The notes beneath the pieces are model-generated. The model searched no databases, was not told the origin of the DNA, and was given only the letters and a program-made list of their open reading frames with translations. A stretch of DNA of 64,000 nucleotides from Sarcocystis neurona. Taxonomy: Eukaryota; Apicomplexa; Conoidasida; Eucoccidiorida; Sarcocystidae. A program made the position numbers and the translations under genes. The DNA lies in contig KL647318.1 of NCBI GenBank assembly GCA_000727475.1, forward strand, positions 1,137,969 through 1,201,968, written 5' to 3'. Shown here in pieces: positions 1-9,700 of this stretch; position 1 is the stretch's first letter, and each line of letters opens with the position of its first letter.

Positions 1-645
1 AACACCTCGTGAGCTGCGGCAGGTGAAGATGGAGAGAGAGAGCAGCAGTGAACTGCCGCAGCAACAACAGAAGGAGAAGTGATAGTAGATACAGCGGAGT
101 CACGACGCGGTTAACCGCCATAGCAGCAGCAGTCAGGAAGCAGCAGCAGCAGAACCTCTTTCTAACGCGGAAAGAGGGTAGCAACTAGCCCCAGACGTGC
201 AGCAGCAAGACCGGCAACGAGAGAGGCAGCAGCAGCTGCGCCGCCAGAAATCGAAAGAGCAGCAGCAGGAGCAGCACTTGCTTCGCGCACTACTGGAAAA
301 ACAGCAGCTGCAACAAGACCGACAAAACAGCAACAGCAGCAGCTGCCCCAGCACCTACAGCAAGAGCAGTAATATCAGAAGCAACAGCAGCAGCACGTGT
401 TGCAGCCCCTCAAGCAACAGCAGTCATACCAGCAGCAACAGCAGCGCAGGTGTGCCACAGCTCCCACAGCAACAGCAGTAGCACCAGCAGCAACAGCAGC
501 AGGTGCGGCAGCGCGTAGCGTACTAGTAGTCGTATGGACAGCAGCTACGGCAGCAGCAACAGCAGCAGCAACAGCAGCCGCGTCTGGGTGTGTGCGGGGC
601 GGAGTGGATCCCCGTGCTTCCACACAGCAGCCGATTTTCGTAGAC
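1..645 (+). CDS. Partial CAG-repeat exon(s) entering from the left edge
   Basis: Product not recognised. At the extreme left, bases 2-82 read a hydrophilic frame (TPRELRQVKMERESSS) that either stops at TGA or is spliced at CAG|GTGAAG (base 23). The later part reads best in the frame ending ASTQQPIFVD at base 645, followed by a possible GTACAA donor in phase 0. Between them CAG runs give Gln, Ala or Ser runs in all three frames, so internal boundaries cannot be fixed. The true start lies outside the window. Coding on the plus strand is favoured because the minus strand gives Cys/Ser-rich runs. Existence of coding sequence is moderately supported; exact exons are not. Confidence 0.33.
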
Positions 646-1068
646 GTACAAGTCTTCCCCATTTCTTCTTTCATGCATGTATATATCTCTTTCTGCCGGT
701 CTTCTTCTTACGCGGCAGCGTATACATATGTGTTTACAACGTGTTCCTCAGTATATATCTGTACATATGTGAGTATGTGCGTGCTTCCTCTCCACACACA
801 TACGTGCATATATAATTGTCTGTACGGGCACACGCCGCCTGCGTCGGTGTTGCCAACCCATAAACATATGTGGCTATGCTTATCTCTACAGTATGTTTCT
901 CAGTATATATCTATACATATGTAAGTATGCGCATGTTTCCTCTCCACATATATATATATATATATGTATGTAGGCGCATATGATTGTCTATGTGTGCACA
1001 CATCCCCTGCATCGGCGTTGCCAACCCGGCTCTGTGCTGCTTTTGGGAGAATAAATAAATTTCTTCGA
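646..1068. other. Low-complexity spacer or intron
   Basis: TA and CA/TG rich sequence with two diverged copies of a block containing ctcagtatatatctgtacat (near 746 and 898). No convincing exon seen. A run of AATAAATAAA near 1052 could serve as a polyadenylation signal, but this is only a motif match. Confidence 0.4.
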
Positions 1069-1979
1069 TGTTGAGGAAGTGCTTCGTCGCTGCAGTCTAC
1101 TTTAGCATGCGGCGACTCCTTTCCTGCTGCTGCATTGTGGGCTGCCGCTGCTTCTTCTTCCTCCTCCTCCTTGGCGGACGCCAGCGAACCCCACACGGTG
1201 CTGGTGCTGCTGACGTCCCCTTCTGCCTTGGCTCTTCTTGCTTTGCCGCTGCTGCTCCACGTGCTGCTGGTGGGGTCGCTGCTGCTGCTGCAAGCGATGC
1301 GTCCTCATCGCCCTGGCCAAGACGCCTTTTTGTTCCGCTTACTGTTGCTGCTGCTGCTCGACCTTTCTGTGCCAGTCTCTTCTGCTGCTTCTCCGCCTCC
1401 GCCTCTGCCTGTTTCTCATCTTGCTGCAGTGCGGGAGCCCCCTTGGCCTGCTGCTGCTGCTCCTGCCACGTCTTCGGTTCTTCTCCCCTCCCTGACGCTG
1501 CAGCTCTTCCCCGTCCCCGGGTACTGGGTACTGCTGCTACTGCTACTGCTGGCGTGAGTGTTGCCTTTTTCTCGTTGTTCTTCGAGTCGGCTGGTGCTGT
1601 TGCTGCTGCTCTCGCAGCTGCTACTGCTGTTGCTGCCGCTCCTGTTGCTCCTGCAGTTGCTGCTGCGGCCACTACCTTGGTTGGTGCCGTTGCCGCTATT
1701 GCTGCGGGATGTTCATCGGTGGTGCGATGGTGCGGCGGCTGTTGCTGCAGACTCGTCGCAGCAGCAGATATAGGACTCAGTCTTCATCGATCGAGCAGTG
1801 GGCTGGACTTGCCGATGAAGATCGTGGACCTCAAGGGCGCGGGGGTTCCTGTCTGTGCTTTCTTGTTCCCGGCTATAAACGAAGTGAGAAAAATCGACAG
1901 AGGCGGCAGCTGCAGCAGCATGAAGGGCGAACAAGTGCACCGGTGGGTGCCTCCGCTGCCGAAGGCGCAGCAGCAGTAG
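1069..1979 (+). CDS. CTG-rich open frame, unknown product
   Basis: A 303-codon frame opens at ATG 1069 and ends at TAG. The first two thirds are Ala, Cys and Leu runs from GCT/TGC/CTG and could be the antisense shadow of a Gln/Ala-rich minus-strand frame over 1097-1675. The last 60 residues are ordinary protein sequence ([20 protein letters not shown], then [11 protein letters not shown]) and are the best reason to keep the plus-strand call. The start has no strong context. It may be one exon whose true 5' boundary lies inside the repeat. Function unknown. Confidence 0.3.
1097..1675 (-). CDS. Competing Gln/Ala/Lys-rich open frame on the minus strand
   Basis: About 190 codons are open antisense to the preceding entry. 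Residues are mixed and hydrophilic ([34 protein letters not shown]), closer to known coccidian proteins with Gln/Ala runs than the Cys/Leu runs of the plus strand. No splice sites were fixed. Only one of the two strands is likely to be coding here; I cannot decide from sequence alone. Confidence 0.27.
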   Translation of the reverse strand, partial: VVAAAATAGATGAAATAVAAARAAATAPADSKNNEKKATLTPAVAVAAVPSTRGRGRAAASGRGEEPKTWQEQQQQAKGAPALQQDEKQAEAEAEKQQKRLAQKGRAAAATVSGTKRRLGQGDEDASLAAAAATPPAARGAAAAKQEEPRQKGTSAAPAPCGVRWRPPRRRRKKKQRQPTMQQQERSRRMLK

Positions 1980-1989
1980 CAGTGAATGC

Positions 1990-2379
1990 ATGAGCAGCAG
2001 CGTAGACGACGACGGTAGCCAAGAAGGCGAGGAATACGGTGAGCTGCATCCGGAGAAATTAGACAAGACACGTGTCACCTCAACACAGCAGCCGAGCGGC
2101 AGAAACAGCAGCAACAGTAGACAGAATAGCAGCCCACCAGCACAGACGACGATGTCGTCGCAGCGCAACCCGCCGAATGGCAGAATCCCGCCGCGTCGTG
2201 GAGAGGAGAACAGAGAGAAGGGCAGCAGGACAGCAGCAACAAAGTCTCAGCAAAGATGTTGGCGGATAGCTAGTGGTGACACGTCGACCCTCCGTCTGCT
2301 TTCCAGGAGCAGCGCTTCTCTCTGCTGCTGGTCATTCCGTCGGTGTACATGCTCCTCCGTAAATGTGCGCTGGGTCTAA
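1990..2379 (+). CDS. Hydrophilic 129-residue open frame, unknown
   Basis: Starts at ATG 1990 and stops at TAA 2377-2379. The N-terminal part is acidic (MSSSVDDDGSQEGEEYGELH) and changes to a Ser/Arg/Asn-rich stretch. The last 30 residues (after about 2280) look like read-through into non-coding sequence, so the real exon may end earlier. It lies just downstream of the 1069-1979 frame with only 10 bases between, and could be another exon of the same gene. No known motif was recognised. Confidence 0.38.
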   Translation: MSSSVDDDGSQEGEEYGELHPEKLDKTRVTSTQQPSGRNSSNSRQNSSPPAQTTMSSQRNPPNGRIPPRRGEENREKGSRTAATKSQQRCWRIASGDTSTLRLLSRSSASLCCWSFRRCTCSSVNVRWV

Positions 2380-2527
2380 ATGGAGCTCTGGCTACTGCTG
2401 CTGCCCTTCTGCTCCTGCGGCTGCTGCTGCCCCTCTGCTCCTGCGGCTGCTGCTGCCACCCTGCTCCTGCTGCTGCTGCCGCCTTGCTCCTGCTGCTGCT
2501 GCTGCCACCTTGCTCCTGCTGCTGCTG

Positions 2528-3444
2528 CTACTGCTGCTGCCGCATGCTGCTGGTGCCTGTCTGCGCAGCGCTGCTGCTGCTGTACGTGTGGGTGTCGTTA
2601 AATGAGCTGCTGCAGGACATGCTGCTGCTGCTGTGCGGAAATGTGTCGTCGGGTGCCGCTCCCGTTTCAGGTGCTAGTGCCGGTGCTGCTGCCGCCCCTG
2701 CGCTGCTCCCTGCATGCCGGCGCTTCGACTTTGCATGTCTCTGTGCTGCTGTGCTGCCCGTTGAAGCTGCTGCAGTGGACCCCTTTTCCCCCTCCTCCTG
2801 GTCCTCTCGCGACTCCCCAAGCACTTGGTTCGCTCTTTTTTATCTAGCTGCTGTTGCTGCTGCTCTTCTGCAGGCTGCGACTTCCCTTTCTCTCTGCAAT
2901 GTTCTGCCGCTGCTGCTGCTCTCCTCTGCAGGCGTCTCCTTCAGCGCAAGGTTCTGCCGCTGCTGCTCCTGCTCCGACGCAGGTGCTGCCCGTGCTGCTG
3001 CTTCTTCTGAGTGCGAGCTGCTCCTGCTTCTTCTGCCCACGTTCTGCTGCTGCTGCGGTTCTGCTTTGCGTGGTCTGTTGCTGTTGCTGAGTAGCTGGTG
3101 ACCGACGGACGAGATGCGCTGCTCTTCGTTTCCGCAGAAGGCTTGTGCGCCAAGTAAGCCTGCCACTGCATTTTGGCGTTCTCTGTATTGTACCTCTTTT
3201 CCCCTTCTGAAAAAAAGTGTTTTCGTTTTCCACTTGCTGCTACTGCTGCACTCCTGTGCCCTCGGGCAGTTCTGCTTGTCTGTGTACGGCGTGTGTGTGC
3301 GTAGATTAATTGCTGCTGTTGCTCTGTTCTCCCTCCCGTGCCGTATGACTTCTTCATACACCTGTGCATGTACCTGGCAGCTGCTGCCGCTAATTTCCTG
3401 TAGACAGGACTATCGAATAGATCCACGTTGCTTCCGCATATCAC
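2528..3444 (-). CDS. CAG-rich (minus strand) coding block, strand not settled
   Basis: The plus strand is almost continuous CTG/TGC/GCT. Minus-strand frames give typical coccidian low-complexity protein: 2528-2824 reads MLGESREDQEEGEKGSTAAA, and 2840-3444 reads pieces such as MQWQAYLAHKPSAETKSSAS and QRQNLALKETPAEESSS in different frames. The changes of frame need introns or indels I could not place. The plus strand also holds a 252-codon frame (2343-3101) with a plausible segment, SLNELLQDMLLLLCGNVSSG. I prefer minus because its non-repeat residues are mixed and charged. Function unknown. Confidence 0.27.
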
Positions 3445-3804
3445 TGCGTGTGTCTGCCACGGGCTGCTGCTTCATCTCTTCGCACGCCGACGTTTCTCTT
3501 TTCCTACTCTCAGTGGGTGCCGCCGCAGCAGCTAACATTTTTGCAGGTTCAACTCGAAGAAAATTTTGCCGACAACTGCTGCCTTTGCTGTCACTTTGAT
3601 CTTTCGCTTGCCCGTGCGCTGCGTCCAAACTGTTTCTGCCGGGGTGCCCGTAGGAACACACTGGTACACAAGGGCTCTCTTTAATTTTCCCCGGGCCTGC
3701 ACTGCTTTCTTCCGTAAGGAGGAAGGACAGTCTTTCGTTTGCTACTTCGGCTGTCTCATTGTTTACCTGATCGACACGCTTTATGACGGAGCGGTAATGC
3801 GGCG

Positions 3805-3936
3805 GCTGCGTTCTGACGTCTCGCAGGAAGCACCGCTATACCCTACGTTCGTGCTGCTGCTGTTGCTGCGGCTGCGTTCTGACGTCTCGCAGGGGGCACC
3901 ACTACCCGACGTGCTGCTGCTGTTGCTGCTGCTGCG
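3805..3936 (+). repeat. 66-bp tandem duplication, two copies
   Basis: The sequence gctgcgttctgacgtctcgc occurs at 3805 and again at 3871, a spacing of 66 bp (22 codons), and similarity continues through the following GCACC and CTG-run portions. In the plus frame each copy reads RLRSDVSQ followed by E or G and then APL. It abuts the start of the broken gene at 3966. Confidence 0.7.
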
Positions 3937-3965
3937 ACACTGCTTGTTCTCTGTATCTGTCCCGC

Positions 3966-5365
3966 ATGACTTTGCGGCTGCTGCTGCTGTTCTGCGTGCT
4001 CTCGCTGCAAGTCATTTCTGCTGCTACTGAAAAAAGGGATCTGCCCCACCCTTGTTGGTGTGATGATCGTGGTGCCCTACTGCGCTGCTGCGCTGCTGCC
4101 GACCTTTTTTGCCGTTGCTTCTGCTGCAGCGGTGCCGATTCCGCCTTTTTGCATGTGCTGTCTGTGCTCACGCTGCTGCCGCCGTGGGCATGCAGACTGC
4201 AGCAGCTGCTGCGAGGCTTTCCACGCTCGTTTGATGCTGCAGTAGAGAAACTGGAAGCAGAACGCAGAGCAGCAGCAACACGCGAACGACTCGTAGCAGC
4301 CACGCAGGACACAGATGGTCGCAGCGCGGGCGGCAGCACGGGGCGTCTTGCCGACGACCGCGAACAACAACTGCACATAGAACTCGGACACGACGATCAT
4401 CACTTTGCTTCTGATGCTGCCCACAACGCAAGTCGCTTGCTGGAACAGACACCGGGGCGCACGCTGCCCCACGAGGAACCGCAGCGAAGACAGAGAGAGC
4501 GAAAGCTACTGCTGCACGGCTCTAGCGACAACACTCGCGGACACAACGTGCTGTTTCAGCTGCGAGAGGCCGCAGAAGCAAACCGCGGCAACACTTTTTA
4601 CGAGGAGTGGTGCAAGGTTGCGTACCCCGTCATTACGCGGCTGCAGTATCCTGACACATTCGCGCCATTTGCCGGCTGAAGAGAAAGAAACACTCGCCAA
4701 CTGCTGGCGCTCGAGTCCCTCTGCGGGGCCGCGAACAGAGTTACTCTAGTAATAAATCGTCACTGCTGCTCCTGCGAGACGGATCCGCGCAGCTCGCCGC
4801 TACAGTGTGGAATACGCAGGAGCTGCCGCTGTTGCCACTGCAGGAAGGGGACACGTCACTATCGCTGCGCAAGCCTCACATATGAGTCGCACCCGCAGCC
4901 TTCAGCCGGCGGCACACGTTGCAGCTGCTGCTGCAGCGATAGAGCCATTAACAAGTTGGCATTACCCTGTGCGCGCAGAGGATGGACATAGATCATTATC
5001 TGCGTGGTGTTCTGGTGTAGAAAACATTTTGGCGAGCTACTATTGATGCAGCAACGAGAGTGTGCCGCTGCTGCACAGGATGTGGAGGAGACGCGTCTGC
5101 TGCTCCTGCAGACAAGTCGTTGCAGAGAGCGAATATCGTACGTGATGCGCAGCTGAGTTGTTGGGAGGTGGACGAGCACGTGCTCGAGCAGCACGCGGTT
5201 CTGCTGCTGCAGAATCGGGCGGCGTGACGAGGCCGTTGCAGCGCGTATCAGTTTGGTGCTCGTCAGCAGGAACACTGCATTCCTGTCGTTCCGATGGTGG
5301 ACGCTGGCACTGCTGCTGGCTTTTTAGCTGCGGACGTTGCAGTTGATTGCGGGATTTCGCTGTAA
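3966..5365 (+). pseudogene. Broken plus-strand gene, signal-peptide-like N-terminus
   Basis: Product not recognised. From ATG 3966 the first 20 residues are hydrophobic and end ISAA, like a signal peptide, though the exon may really begin at the acceptor before base 4197. The frame is good to TGA at 4677-4679 (LREAAEANRGNTFYEEWCKV near 4560). Coding-like sequence then continues with a frame change to AEEKETLANCW at once, then in the third frame SNKSSLLLLRDGSAQLAA (about 4750-4880), then DAQLSCWEVDEHVLEQHAVL (5140-5210). One in-frame TGA at 5227 is followed by 45 more plausible codons to TAA 5363-5365. No GT/AG pair explains the changes. Either a decayed gene or an assembly with several indels. 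Confidence 0.4.
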
Positions 5366-6765
5366 AATAAGGACAGGAGAAAGAATAGGCGCGCTGAGGG
5401 TGAGGAGGAAGAAATGTTTCTTTCCTCGTGATTGTCTCCAGGGTGCTGGGGTTGCTACATGAAAGAGTGAATCATTTTGTATCTGGGTGTCTGGACACGT
5501 CGCTCCGGTTTCGAAGAGAGCGAGCTTTCTGAATACGCGCACACGCTAGACAGGAGGCAGTGTGTCTTACACGCGATCAGAAGAATGAATGATACTCGTG
5601 CGTACCATTCTATGTGAGGAAATGTCAACGTGGAATACTGAGAACGAGTGAGAGAAATTTTCGCTGCCGGCAAGGGTGTGTGTACACGTACTTGGCGTGA
5701 AGCAGCCTGTGTGTATACACACTTGCAGTATATGTCGTCCACCTTCAGCGAGAAACGAGAGTGGGGTAGGCGCATGTGTTTACGTGTGCTCGCGTGTGGT
5801 AGCGCTGGAGAGATCATCAGCACAATATATTGCAGGAGGCTCGTGTATGTGGATACGTAGGCTGCGTCATGGGCCAGTCTGCACATACGTGGAGACGAGT
5901 GTGGCATGTGTGTATCTGTGTGAATATATGTGACATATATATACTTGTGCGTGCGTATGCGTTGAGGATTTGCGGGCATGCGTGAGTAGCTTTGGGTCGA
6001 TATGGGGCGGAGCGATAGACTGATGTGTCTGTCCGCAAGTATGGAAGAGAATACAGGTGAAGTGCAGTCCATGCAAGCATTACTCTGTTCGTAGAGATTT
6101 TAGCGAAGTTTGATGAAACCTTGGACGGAAGAGACTTCAGGGAGCGACGCAAAAGCGTGTATACCTGGAGATTTCTATTCGTCACCAGTGTACGACAAGA
6201 GAGTTTGAAGTCGTGCTGCGGCGAAGAAAGAAGTGCACATTGGTATGAGTGTGCCCGCAGCCGTATCTCCAGGTGAATAGATGTCCATGTATTAGGATAT
6301 GCATGTGTATGGGGGTCTGCGTCTCCCCAATGAATTCGAGATGCAAGTCAGTGTTTCCACAGACATGCTAATTCGACAGCAGACGGGGTCCAGTTCTAGG
6401 CTGATGTGTGTGTGACGGTGTGTATGTGTGTATCGGTGTGTGTGTGTGTGTGTGTGTGTGTGGGCGTTTTCACACCTGTGCCGGGTTGTACAAGGAAGTC
6501 GGCGATTGCTGCGTAGACACTTCACGACATCCGTGTGTATGTGTGTGTGGGCGGGGAGAACGTTTGGAGGTGCACATAGATACGTACTGGGGAAGACGGT
6601 CGGCCGTGAGTCTGTGAACCGAAACTCTACTTTTGTGTACGGGAAGCGCCCGTGTGGATGTAGATTTCTGTGGAGTAAGAGGGGCACCTGTGTACACGCG
6701 TGATCCTTTCTTTTAAGGAAAACGTTGCTTTTGGCCGTGACGATGATTGCTGATTGCCGTGTCAG
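5366..6765. other. No convincing gene; GT microsatellite
   Basis: Repeat-poor DNA with many stops in all frames. A GT run lies at about 6436-6462. Open stretches on the minus strand at 5455-6185 are Thr/His-rich translations of ACA/CAT-rich DNA and do not look like protein. Exons of the gene starting at or before 6766 may be hidden here, but I see no bounded candidate. Confidence 0.4.
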
Positions 6766-9700
6766 CACGACGGGCGACCGCGACAGCTGAAGACACACTA
6801 ACTGCAACAGCAACAGAACAAGAACAAACGAAGGAAACATACGTGCAAATCAAGAATGAATGCACAAAGAAAGACGAAGACTTCCTATCGGAAGTCAAGT
6901 CGCCCCGGATTGACCACGGAGAGAAAAAACTGGGTCAGGTACACGTGTGCGTCCAAGACGTGAACGTGTCCAAACGAATTGACTACGTGGGAGGTCAACT
7001 GGAAGTACGAGAAACCATTTTTGTACTATCTAAAGTGTACTCGTACTCGTACCAGAACAGTGGAAGCGCGGAGAGAAAAGACTGGGTGAGACAAGTGTGT
7101 GTATACAAGAAGCATAGATATCTAGGCAAACTGAATACCTAACAGATCAACTTAAAGTACGGGAAACCGTTTTGTTCGTCTGTATGAGTGTTTGTGTGTG
7201 TGGGTGTGCACACACGTGTACACATACGTGGATTCAGTCAAGGGACGATAACTGCGTAACTACGTTTTGACAGGTACACGTACTCCTGTGTATGTAAGTG
7301 CCGAGAGCGCGAATCACATTATACTCCCTCACCCTCCATATTGCAGATGAGAATTATAGGTATGGTAGGTGCAACTAGACGTTCAGAAAAGATGATAAAT
7401 TAGAAGCCGGAGAAGGCTCTTAGCAAAAAGGAGTTGTTGGATAGTGACAAAGACGTGGCAAACAGAGGAAGCGCTGTCTCAAAAGCAGAACGGCATGCTT
7501 TGTCAAAGTAGGACACTCGTAACTGTTCGATGAGAGCTCCCGCAGTCGTACAAGAAAGGTTACTCAGAGTCAAAGTAACCAGCAACATTCAAGAAAACGC
7601 ATGTAGAAAATGCAAACATATGTGCGCGCCTATTCCTTCTTTTCTCTTTGCACTTTACTGCATGGCGAAATTCAATATAAATAGGTTCGCCTCTGAAATC
7701 CGTCACGTGCTATGCGCAAGTGTCCACGAATCCATATCATGCCGATTGCTCGAGGAGAAGTAAAGCTTTCCTGTGACTGTTCGATCTGGCATCACGTGTG
7801 CCTTGACGCTAAACTGCGTGTCTGCACTTCCACGGGGAACTGTGTGAGGCATCCTGTTCTCTTGGTGCGCTCGTGAACGCGCCGCTCTGAATTTCTGACG
7901 TACGAGTTTGCATGTGTAGAGATGTCTTTTATGATTCCAAGCCCCTTCTCTTTTGACACGGTGAACGACGCACTTTTGATGCATTCGTGTGAATCGTTCA
8001 TTTGATTCCTGACAAATGTACGTGCCCGCATGTACATGTCTTATCGAGTAGACATCAGCGAACCTACACGTGCATATGAAGTCATTCAATTCGTGACGAA
8101 TGTACGTGCCTGCACGTACGTACCTTATCGAGTAGACATTAGCGAACTTACACGTGCATATGAAGTTTGTCTTGATATACGCCTGTATCTAAATAATATC
8201 CATTCTCCGTAGACGGCCACGTACACGGCCACGTACACACACGCATATACTTTTTAACCCGACCGCAGGTGTTTTTGGTGACCCTGATCGTATATATATC
8301 TATATATATGTATATATATCAATGAGTATTATGCACCGATATGTACCTGCACATACACACGTACGTATGCCCGTACGCAGACATGTAAATGTGATTCTTA
8401 CTGTAGACGCCGATGTAGTGTGGTGTTGCCGTGGGCACTTCTGGAGGCTCAGGCCTGGAATAGATACGCGCACTACACAGCGGTGACTGCGGGTGCATGA
8501 CGTCTGTTACACCGCGTCGATGTGTGTGGTAAAGAAGATGGAGTGTTGTTTCTTCGTAAATGAACGAGTAAAATTGGGGAAGAGCTTCACGAACTGCTTC
8601 ACCGATATGCAAATGTACAGATTCACGCAGGCGAGCGCGAATGAAAACACATGTGTATGAATGGATGAAGGTATAAACATTATACAAATGTGAGCAATTT
8701 TGTACACAGTAGGCCTGACGAGGGCCCCCACGCGTGCCTGCTGTCCTTTCACGTCCTTCCTACGTACGCTGTAGGGAGATACTTTCTCAGACATGTCCTC
8801 TGAGTCTTAAAGGTGCGCAGAAATGCCCTGACTCTGTCTGTTTCATGACACGCGTCTGTTAAACCCACGTTATCTACATGAGCACATACTCGTAGACGAA
8901 CAAACATCTGTGGAGAGTCTTATTTCCACACACATAGACATCCAGCGGTTCCACGGCGTCAACGTGGAGTTAGGGGGGGCGGAATTGTTGCATTTCTGTA
9001 GTAGACATACATCAAGTACACGCATGCTGTGCACAACGTCATTTTTAAACATTAGTATGCACGCATGTATGCACACTGTAATATGTGTGTACATACAAAT
9101 ATATACATCCACATATATAAATGTGTATGCCAGAGGAGGCAGCATGCTACATAAGCTATCCCTACAGGTGCACGTGTGTATCATTGATAGGTAGAGGAAG
9201 TAGCTGAGATATCCTGTTTATATGTATACAGATATATGTAGAGATAAACATTTGTATACATGGAAAAGGAGATGCATACAGAAGACACCTGCATTCATAT
9301 ATATATATATATATATATGTACATATATATGTGTCCTGTTTTGCCACACACGTGCTGGTAAGTAGAGCGTTACAAGATCGAGAAGACGTCACTTCTTTGT
9401 TGACGACACATTGACATGTATGTACACATGTATACGTACACACTTGTACAATGCATTCGTGTACGGACACGGTGAAGCCTCGTACACGTGCAGGACCGCT
9501 GGAATTTACGGCTGAAGATGCACTTACAGCGTATCAGTTGCAGCTCAAATTGGCTTATGCGTTATCAGATGTTTATTATTGAAAACAGACAAAAACTCAG
9601 GCTGCTTCCTCCGTCAGAAGAGGGAAAGGAATCTTTGCTCTTTCTACGCTCGTGCCCCTCTTTCGATCTGAATGTTAAAAAGTGTCGAGCAGTTTGCTTT

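Noticed and set aside
8319..8794. Minus-strand exons (ALPQFYSFIYEETTLHLLYH and MSEKVSPYSVRRKDVKGQQA)
   Set aside because: Plausible by composition, but plus-strand frames over the same bases (MECCFFVNERVKLGKSFTNC) are as good and agree with the direction of neighbouring exons. Kept out of the annotation; stranded RNA would decide.
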